From assembly GCA_903870955.1 (NCBI GenBank), contig CAIQEX010000031.1:1-11688 (forward strand): a stretch of DNA of 11,688 nucleotides. Direction: 5' to 3'. Made by a program: the position numbers and the translations under genes. Positions 7,155 to 11,688 of this stretch are shown here, piece after piece; within the stretch, counting starts at the first letter, position 1, and every line of letters begins with the position of its first letter. The stretch comes from an uncultured beta proteobacterium. GTDB taxonomy: Bacteria > Pseudomonadota > Gammaproteobacteria > Burkholderiales > Burkholderiaceae_C. The notes under the pieces were generated by a model. That model had not been told where the DNA came from, made no database searches, and saw only the letters and a list, made by a program, of their open reading frames with translations.

Positions 7155-8081
7155 GTGGGGGCGACATACAGGGGACGGTTTGCACCTTCCCCCACCGGAC
7201 GGCTACACGCGGGCTCACTGGTCGCAGCACTTGCCAGCTGGCTGGACGCACGTGCGTACGGCGGACAGTGGCTGGTACGCATCGAGGACGTGGACCTGCC
7301 GCGCTGTATTCCCGGAGCCGCCGAACACATCCTGCAACAACTGGCTAACTGTGGCCTGGTGTCTGACGAAGCACCGGTATGGCAAAGCCAGAGCAGCGCC
7401 ATCTACCAGCAAGCGCTTGATCAGCTCATCGCCCAGCAGCGCGCCTACCTCTGTGGCTGTTCACGCAAAGACATTGAGCAGACCTTGCAGGCACTTGGCC
7501 ACGAGAAACAACGCCACGGAGAGCTGGTTTATCCCGGCACCTGCCGCGAGGGTTTGCATGGCAAACAAGGCCGGGCTTGGCGTTTTCTCACGCACACAAC
7601 CGGCACAACCCACAACGCGTTGGGAGCCCCGACCCACTGGACGGATCGCCGTTTGGGCCCACAAAGCCAGGCCGTAGTAACGGAAGTCGGCGACTTCATC
7701 CTGAAGCGCGCCGACGGGCTCTTTGCCTACCAACTGGCGGTGGTGGTGGACGACGCGGCACAAGGCATTACCCATGTGGTGCGCGGAGAGGATTTGACCG
7801 ACAACACGGCACGGCAAATTCTGTTGCAACAAGCCTTGGGCTACCCGACGCCGCAGTACCTGCACACACCCCTGGTGCTGGCCGCCGATGGCCAAAAACT
7901 CAGTAAACAGAACGGCGCGCAGGCACTGGAAACCGGCGCGCCCGAGGCGGCCTTGACCGCGCTGAATCAGGCCGCCCAGCTGCTGGGCTTGCAAGGCTGT
8001 GGAACACGCGACAATAGGGGCATCGCACTGGCCGCCTGGGTTGCAGAATGGCGCGCCACGCTGCAATCCGCCAACACCTAA
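7155..8081 (+). CDS. gluQ: Glutamyl-Q tRNA(Asp) synthetase
   Basis: GluQ (YadB) is a truncated glutamyl-tRNA synthetase paralogue that lacks the anticodon-binding domain and attaches glutamate to queuosine at position 34 of tRNA-Asp. From the GTG at 7155 the protein is 308 aa. It has GRFAPSPTG at 7-15, the HIGH-like HAGS at 18-21, and the KMSKS-like KLSKQ at 248-252. C100-x-C102, Tyr126 and Cys130 are the probable zinc ligands; the spacing between the pairs is about 11 residues longer than I recall for E. coli. There is no ATG near the start. An in-frame TTG at 7143 directly abuts GGAG and leaves no spacing, whereas GTG 7155 puts six residues before GRFAPSP, as is normal for the family. It begins about 20 bp after the renalase-like gene. 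Confidence 0.95.
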   Translation: MGATYRGRFAPSPTGRLHAGSLVAALASWLDARAYGGQWLVRIEDVDLPRCIPGAAEHILQQLANCGLVSDEAPVWQSQSSAIYQQALDQLIAQQRAYLCGCSRKDIEQTLQALGHEKQRHGELVYPGTCREGLHGKQGRAWRFLTHTTGTTHNALGAPTHWTDRRLGPQSQAVVTEVGDFILKRADGLFAYQLAVVVDDAAQGITHVVRGEDLTDNTARQILLQQALGYPTPQYLHTPLVLAADGQKLSKQNGAQALETGAPEAALTALNQAAQLLGLQGCGTRDNRGIALAAWVAEWRATLQSANT

Positions 8082-8095
8082 AGATTGATGCGTAG

Positions 8096-8125
8096 TGCGC
8101 GCCGCCGGCAATGCCGCGCAGCGCG
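8096..8125. repeat. GC-rich imperfect hairpin between gluQ and trmB
   Basis: An imperfect stem-loop with AAT loop (8110-8112). CGGC (8106-8109) pairs with GCCG (8113-8116); after a bulged C, two more pairs form; after a 2-nt mismatch, GCGC (8097-8100) pairs with GCGC (8121-8124), with a T-G wobble outside. No T-run follows. It lies 15 bp after the gluQ stop and 23 nt before the trmB ATG, so it could cause partial termination, protect mRNA ends or modulate trmB translation. Confidence 0.4.
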
Positions 8126-8148
8126 AACCGCACCCTTGGAAAACCACC

Positions 8149-8955
8149 ATGAACACCGATAACGTCGATAGCACCGAGAACCTTGAGAGCGCAGTCCCTG
8201 GCGCCGGCAATGAGGCGCCCAAACCTTTCATGCGCACCATCAAAAGCTTTGTGAAGCGTGCCGGGCGCACCACCAGCGGCCAGGCCAAAGCTTTTGAAGA
8301 ACTCGGACCCCTATTTTTGCAGCCTTACCAGCAGAGCCTGCTGGACCTGCAGGCTGCCTTTGTGCGTCCGTCCGAGCTTGATTCCGCACCACTGGCAGGC
8401 ACGTCCGCAAACCGTCCGGTGGTTCTGGAAATCGGCTTTGGCATGGGCGAGGCCACGGCGCATATTGCGGGCGTGCTGCCGGATACCAACTTTCTGTGTT
8501 GCGAGGTGCACGAACCCGGCGTGGGTGCCCTGCTCAAGCGCATTGGCGAGAACGGAATTCAGAACATCCGCATCTGCGCCCATGACGCCGTAGAAGTCAT
8601 CGACCACATGATTCCGCTGGCCAGCCTGGACGGTGTGCACATCTTTTTTCCCGACCCCTGGCACAAGACCAAGCACAACAAGCGCCGGCTGATCCAGTCG
8701 CCCATGGTGGCCAAGCTGGCGGCCCGCCTCAAGCCCGGCGGCTATCTGCACTGCGCCACCGACTGGCAACCCTATGCCGAGCAGATTCTGGAGGTGCTGA
8801 CCGCTGAACCCCGGCTGCGCAATCGCGCATTAGCCACGCACCCCGAACTGTCGGGCTACGCACCCAAGCCGCATTACCGGCCCCTCACCAAGTTTGAGAA
8901 CCGCGGCATTCGTTTGGGGCATGGCGTCTGGGATGTGGTGTTCGAGCGCGTCTAA
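8149..8955 (+). CDS. trmB: tRNA (guanine-N7-)-methyltransferase
   Basis: TrmB methylates G46 in the variable loop of many tRNAs to m7G using S-adenosylmethionine. The 268-aa protein shows the family block [14 protein letters not shown] (32-45), the SAM-binding motif EIGFGMGEA (94-102), the signature [16 protein letters not shown] (166-181) that forms the tRNA and catalytic region, and the C-terminal TKFENRG (247-253). The frame stays open upstream to a GTG at 8095, but that extension would be encoded by the hairpin sequence and is not family-like. ATG 8149 is preferred, although its ribosome binding site (TTGGA, 9 nt away) is modest. The first 27 residues are acidic and poorly conserved in character. 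It sits between gluQ and the RluA-type gene, consistent with a tRNA-maturation operon. Confidence 0.96.
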   Translation: MNTDNVDSTENLESAVPGAGNEAPKPFMRTIKSFVKRAGRTTSGQAKAFEELGPLFLQPYQQSLLDLQAAFVRPSELDSAPLAGTSANRPVVLEIGFGMGEATAHIAGVLPDTNFLCCEVHEPGVGALLKRIGENGIQNIRICAHDAVEVIDHMIPLASLDGVHIFFPDPWHKTKHNKRRLIQSPMVAKLAARLKPGGYLHCATDWQPYAEQILEVLTAEPRLRNRALATHPELSGYAPKPHYRPLTKFENRGIRLGHGVWDVVFERV

Positions 8956-8973
8956 CGCCTGAAACCCACCCGC

Positions 8974-9903
8974 ATGGCCCGTTACCGCCCCAACCCACCA
9001 GCCCCACGCAACGGTCTGAACCCCAGCTGCGTGGTGGTGCCTGCGGGCGCATGGGAGACGGCACTGGACTTCTTCGGCTGGCGCTTTGACAAGGTAGCGC
9101 GCAGCGAATGGGTGGAACGCTTTGCGGCCGGCGATGTGGTGGACCAGGACGGCAGCACCGTGCGCGCCACTTCGCCACCCATCACGGGCCAACGCCTGTA
9201 CTACTTTCGCAACGTCGCGGATGAGCCGCACATCCCTTTTTACGAGCGCATTCTGTACCAGGACGCGCACCTGCTGGTGGTGGATAAGCCGCACTTTTTG
9301 CCGGTCACACCGTCCGGCAAGTACGTGCGCGAAACCCTGTTGGTGCGCTTGGGCAAGACGCTAAACAGCACCACCCTGGCACCCATTCACCGCATTGACC
9401 GCGACACCGCCGGCATCGTGCTGTTCTCTCTGAATCCCGCCACACGCAACGCCTACGCAAAGCTGTTTCGCGACCATGCGGTGCAGAAGACCTACCATGC
9501 CATCGCACGCTGGAACCCGGCCTTGCCATGGCCGATTCAGCGCCACACCCGCATTGCGGTCGGCAGCCATTTCATGCAACAAGCCGAAGTCGAAGGCGCG
9601 CCCAACGCCCTCACCACAATCCGACCGCTGCGACACAACGACGAACTCGCACTGTATGAACTCAAGCCGGTGAACGGCCAACGCCACCAGTTGCGCGTGC
9701 ATATGAATGCGCTGGGCCTGCCGATTTTGGGGGATGGGATCTACCCCGAGCTCACCCCCGAGGGCAGCGCGAATTTTGCGCAACCGCTGCAACTATTGGC
9801 CCAGTCCATTGCCTTCACCGACCCGCTGACTGGCGAGGAGCGCCGCTTTGAAAGTACGCTGCAACTGAGCGCGTTAACCACAATAACAAAAGATTTGCCT
9901 TGA
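8974..9903 (+). CDS. RluA-family pseudouridine synthase, target unknown
   Basis: A 309-aa pseudouridine synthase of the RluA superfamily. Residues about 26-80 look like an S4-type RNA-binding extension. The catalytic domain begins near ILYQDAHLLVVDKP (93-106), and Asp142 in HRIDRDTAG (139-147) is the nucleophile-position aspartate. NGQRHQLRVH (234-243) matches the conserved late motif of the family. The continuation after VVDKP (HFLPVTPSGKYVRETLLVRL) differs from E. coli RluA and matches an uncharacterised subfamily that I recall as common in actinobacteria and proteobacteria. It should isomerise uridine in rRNA or tRNA, but the site cannot be predicted. The gene starts 18 bp after trmB with no visible Shine-Dalgarno, suggesting coupling or readthrough initiation, and its stop codon overlaps the dinG start. 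Confidence 0.9.
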   Translation: MARYRPNPPAPRNGLNPSCVVVPAGAWETALDFFGWRFDKVARSEWVERFAAGDVVDQDGSTVRATSPPITGQRLYYFRNVADEPHIPFYERILYQDAHLLVVDKPHFLPVTPSGKYVRETLLVRLGKTLNSTTLAPIHRIDRDTAGIVLFSLNPATRNAYAKLFRDHAVQKTYHAIARWNPALPWPIQRHTRIAVGSHFMQQAEVEGAPNALTTIRPLRHNDELALYELKPVNGQRHQLRVHMNALGLPILGDGIYPELTPEGSANFAQPLQLLAQSIAFTDPLTGEERRFESTLQLSALTTITKDLP

Positions 9904-11688
9904 CCTTTTCCGTCCCCTCCCCCGCCGACCTGTCGGCGCACGCCCTGCACACCTTCGAAAAGATGCTGCAGACCACGCCCACCTTCAAGGTGCGAGAGGG
10001 CCAGCACGCCATGGCCGAGTGCGTCGCCGACACCTTATCGCGCGCCGACCTGGGCGAGTGCGCCGCGCCCGACAAGGCGATTGCCGTGATCCAGGCCGGC
10101 ACCGGTGTGGGCAAGAGCGCGGCCTACCTCAGCACCGCCGTCAGCATGGCACTGGAGCGCAAGACGCGCGTGTTGATTTCCACCGCCACCGTGGCCCTGC
10201 AAGAGCAGTTGATGAGCAAGGATTTGCCCGCATTGGCCGCCGCCATGGACAAGCCCTTTGTCTTTGCGCTGGCCAAGGGCCGTGGGCGCTATGTCTGCAA
10301 GGTCAAGCTGGACCGCTTGGCTGGCACGGGCAGCGGCGAAGAAGATATGTTTGAAGAGGACTTCCCGGTGGCGGCCTTGTCCACCGCCTCGCAACAGGCG
10401 ATAGAAGAGCGCCGCATCCAGCTGTACGACCACATGGCCAATGTGCTGGCCAGCGGCGCCTGGAATGGCGACCGCGATACGCTGGCGCAGGCGCCAGACG
10501 GCAGCGACTGGGCGGGCGTGGCGGCCGAGCGCCACACCTGCACCGCGCGCCACTGCCCCAAGTTCAAGGAATGCAGCTACTACAACGCCCGCACCCGGCT
10601 GGCTGAGGCCAATGTCATCGTCGCCAACCACGATCTGGTGCTGGCCACCCTGGGCCTGAAGACCTTGCCCGATCTGGACAACTGCCTGGTGGTTTTTGAC
10701 GAAGGCCACCACCTGCCCGCTGTGGCGCTGGACCAGTTTTCCAGCGCCATGGACCTGAGCAATATGCGCTGGCTCGACAAGTTGCCCAAAGCCATGCAGG
10801 ACGTGGCGGGCAAATTGCACTTGCACCTGGGCGAGGACGTCAACACGGTCTGTTCGCAACTACGCACCGTACTGACCCAGACCCAGCGCCTGGTGATGGA
10901 CATGGTGCACGACAGCACCGATGGCAAAGACGGCACGCTGCGCTTTGCGAACGGCGTGCTGCCTGAAACCCTGACCGACCCGATGACACAGATCAGTGCC
11001 CAGGCCACCGGTCTCTCCAAAACGCTGGAGGCGCTGGGCGTGGATGTGAAGGCCATCGCCAAGGACGATCCATCGCAAGCCGTGTTGTGCGCCCAGCTGT
11101 ATGCCAAGCTGGGTGCCATCGCGCCGCGCCTGAACAGTGTCGCGGCAACCGCTCAACTCATGCTGGAGCATGGCGAGCAGCCGCTGGCCAAGTGGCTTCA
11201 GGCCGAGACCGAAAGTGGTTTTTTGAACCTGACCGCGCATGCCAGCCCCATGGTGCCGGGCGACCTGTTGCGCCAGTTTTTGTGGAGCCAGGTGCGCGGT
11301 GCCATCATCACTTCGGCTTCGCTTACCAGTTGCGGCAGCTTTGACTATTTTTTGCAGGAAGCCGGTCTTTCCGGCAACAGGAACGTGACGACGCTGGAGG
11401 TTTCCAGCCCCTTCAACTACGCCACGCAAGGCACGCTGACGGTGGTGCACACCCGCGCCGAACCCAAGCAGGCTGATGCCTACACCGCCGAGATGGTTTC
11501 GCTCTTGATGGCCGACCTGAAGCAGATTGAACACGGCGCGTTGGCCCTGTTCACATCACGGGCCCAAATGCGCGCCGCCACGCTGGCTTTGTCGGGCGAA
11601 CTGCTGGACGCGGTGCTGGTGCAGGGCACGCTGTCGCGCACCCGCCTGCTGGCCTCACACAGCGCCCGTGTGGAAGCGGGCTTGCCGA
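9900..11688 (+). CDS. dinG: ATP-dependent DNA helicase DinG, 3' end cut by window
   Basis: DinG is a 5'-3' superfamily 2 helicase of the XPD type with an iron-sulfur cluster, acting on forked DNA, D-loops and R-loops. The frame is open from 9900 to the edge (596 codons). Visible motifs: a Q-like element near residues 29-38, Walker A GTGVGKS (67-73, Lys72), four cluster Cys at 133, 214, 219 and 225 (the last three spaced exactly as in E. coli DinG), the DEGH box (267-270) and TSAS (471-474). Against E. coli (716 aa) about 120 residues, including helicase motif VI, lie beyond the window. TTG 9900 is the preferred start: it overlaps the preceding stop (TTGA) and keeps the N-terminal helix. The first in-frame ATG, 9963, would remove 21 residues of it. 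No SOS box is visible upstream, and expression probably comes from the operon. Confidence 0.94.
   Translation, partial: MTFSVPSPADLSAHALHTFEKMLQTTPTFKVREGQHAMAECVADTLSRADLGECAAPDKAIAVIQAGTGVGKSAAYLSTAVSMALERKTRVLISTATVALQEQLMSKDLPALAAAMDKPFVFALAKGRGRYVCKVKLDRLAGTGSGEEDMFEEDFPVAALSTASQQAIEERRIQLYDHMANVLASGAWNGDRDTLAQAPDGSDWAGVAAERHTCTARHCPKFKECSYYNARTRLAEANVIVANHDLVLATLGLKTLPDLDNCLVVFDEGHHLPAVALDQFSSAMDLSNMRWLDKLPKAMQDVAGKLHLHLGEDVNTVCSQLRTVLTQTQRLVMDMVHDSTDGKDGTLRFANGVLPETLTDPMTQISAQATGLSKTLEALGVDVKAIAKDDPSQAVLCAQLYAKLGAIAPRLNSVAATAQLMLEHGEQPLAKWLQAETESGFLNLTAHASPMVPGDLLRQFLWSQVRGAIITSASLTSCGSFDYFLQEAGLSGNRNVTTLEVSSPFNYATQGTLTVVHTRAEPKQADAYTAEMVSLLMADLKQIEHGALALFTSRAQMRAATLALSGELLDAVLVQGTLSRTRLLASHSARVEAGLP

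Noticed and set aside
7461..8288. Minus-strand open frame of 275 codons across gluQ and the trmB start
   Set aside because: Antisense to two well-supported genes and spans their junction without any family motif.
10035..10859. Minus-strand open frame of 274 codons, followed by another at 10860-11534
   Set aside because: Both are antisense to dinG, whose helicase motifs and iron-sulfur cysteines fix the plus-strand frame.
1..11688. Defence islands, prophage, transposons, CRISPR, tRNA genes
   Set aside because: No transposase, integrase, nuclease or toxin-antitoxin signature, no spaced direct repeats and no cloverleaf-like sequence was seen on either strand; every gap longer than 60 bp is accounted for above.

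Overview
The window reads as ordinary chromosome from a betaproteobacterium of the order Burkholderiales, most likely family Comamonadaceae (Rhodoferax/Polaromonas-like). The basis is the moderately high GC, the tight gene packing, and the style of the gluQ, trmB, RluA-type and dinG proteins. This taxonomic call is inference; no marker gene is present. I see no tRNA, rRNA, CRISPR array, insertion sequence, phage gene or attachment site.

Layout: (1) 3-632, the 3' part of trhO (tRNA U34 hydroxylase), converging with and overlapping a PhoD-like metallophosphatase on the minus strand (598-2169). (2) After a 204-bp divergent intergenic region comes a two-gene plus-strand unit of exported proteins: a small Ala/Ser/Val-rich protein (2374-2805), then a DUF2145 protein (2808-3614) whose ribosome binding site lies in the end of the first gene. 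(3) Next is a divergent cassette: a flavodoxin/WrbA-like protein (3637-4191) and a pirin (4267-4968) on the minus strand, and a LysR regulator (5056-5997) on the plus strand. The pirin and LysR proteins resemble E. coli YhaK and YhaJ, which are also neighbours. An 11-bp perfect palindrome lies between them. (4) From 6092 to the right edge five plus-strand genes are packed tightly: a renalase-like FAD oxidoreductase, gluQ, trmB, an RluA-family pseudouridine synthase, and dinG (9900 onward, cut by the window edge). The last two overlap by 4 bp.

Functionally, four of the twelve genes modify RNA: trhO, gluQ, trmB and the RluA-type enzyme. The LysR-pirin-flavodoxin group, perhaps with the renalase-like flavoprotein, suggests a response to quinones, electrophiles or redox stress, but the inducer cannot be read from DNA. 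The least understood part is the exported pair at 2374-3614. I found no clear new defence or mobile system. The most useful leads are the exported pair with its upstream inverted repeats, the pirin/LysR cassette with its candidate operator, and the orphan RluA subfamily.
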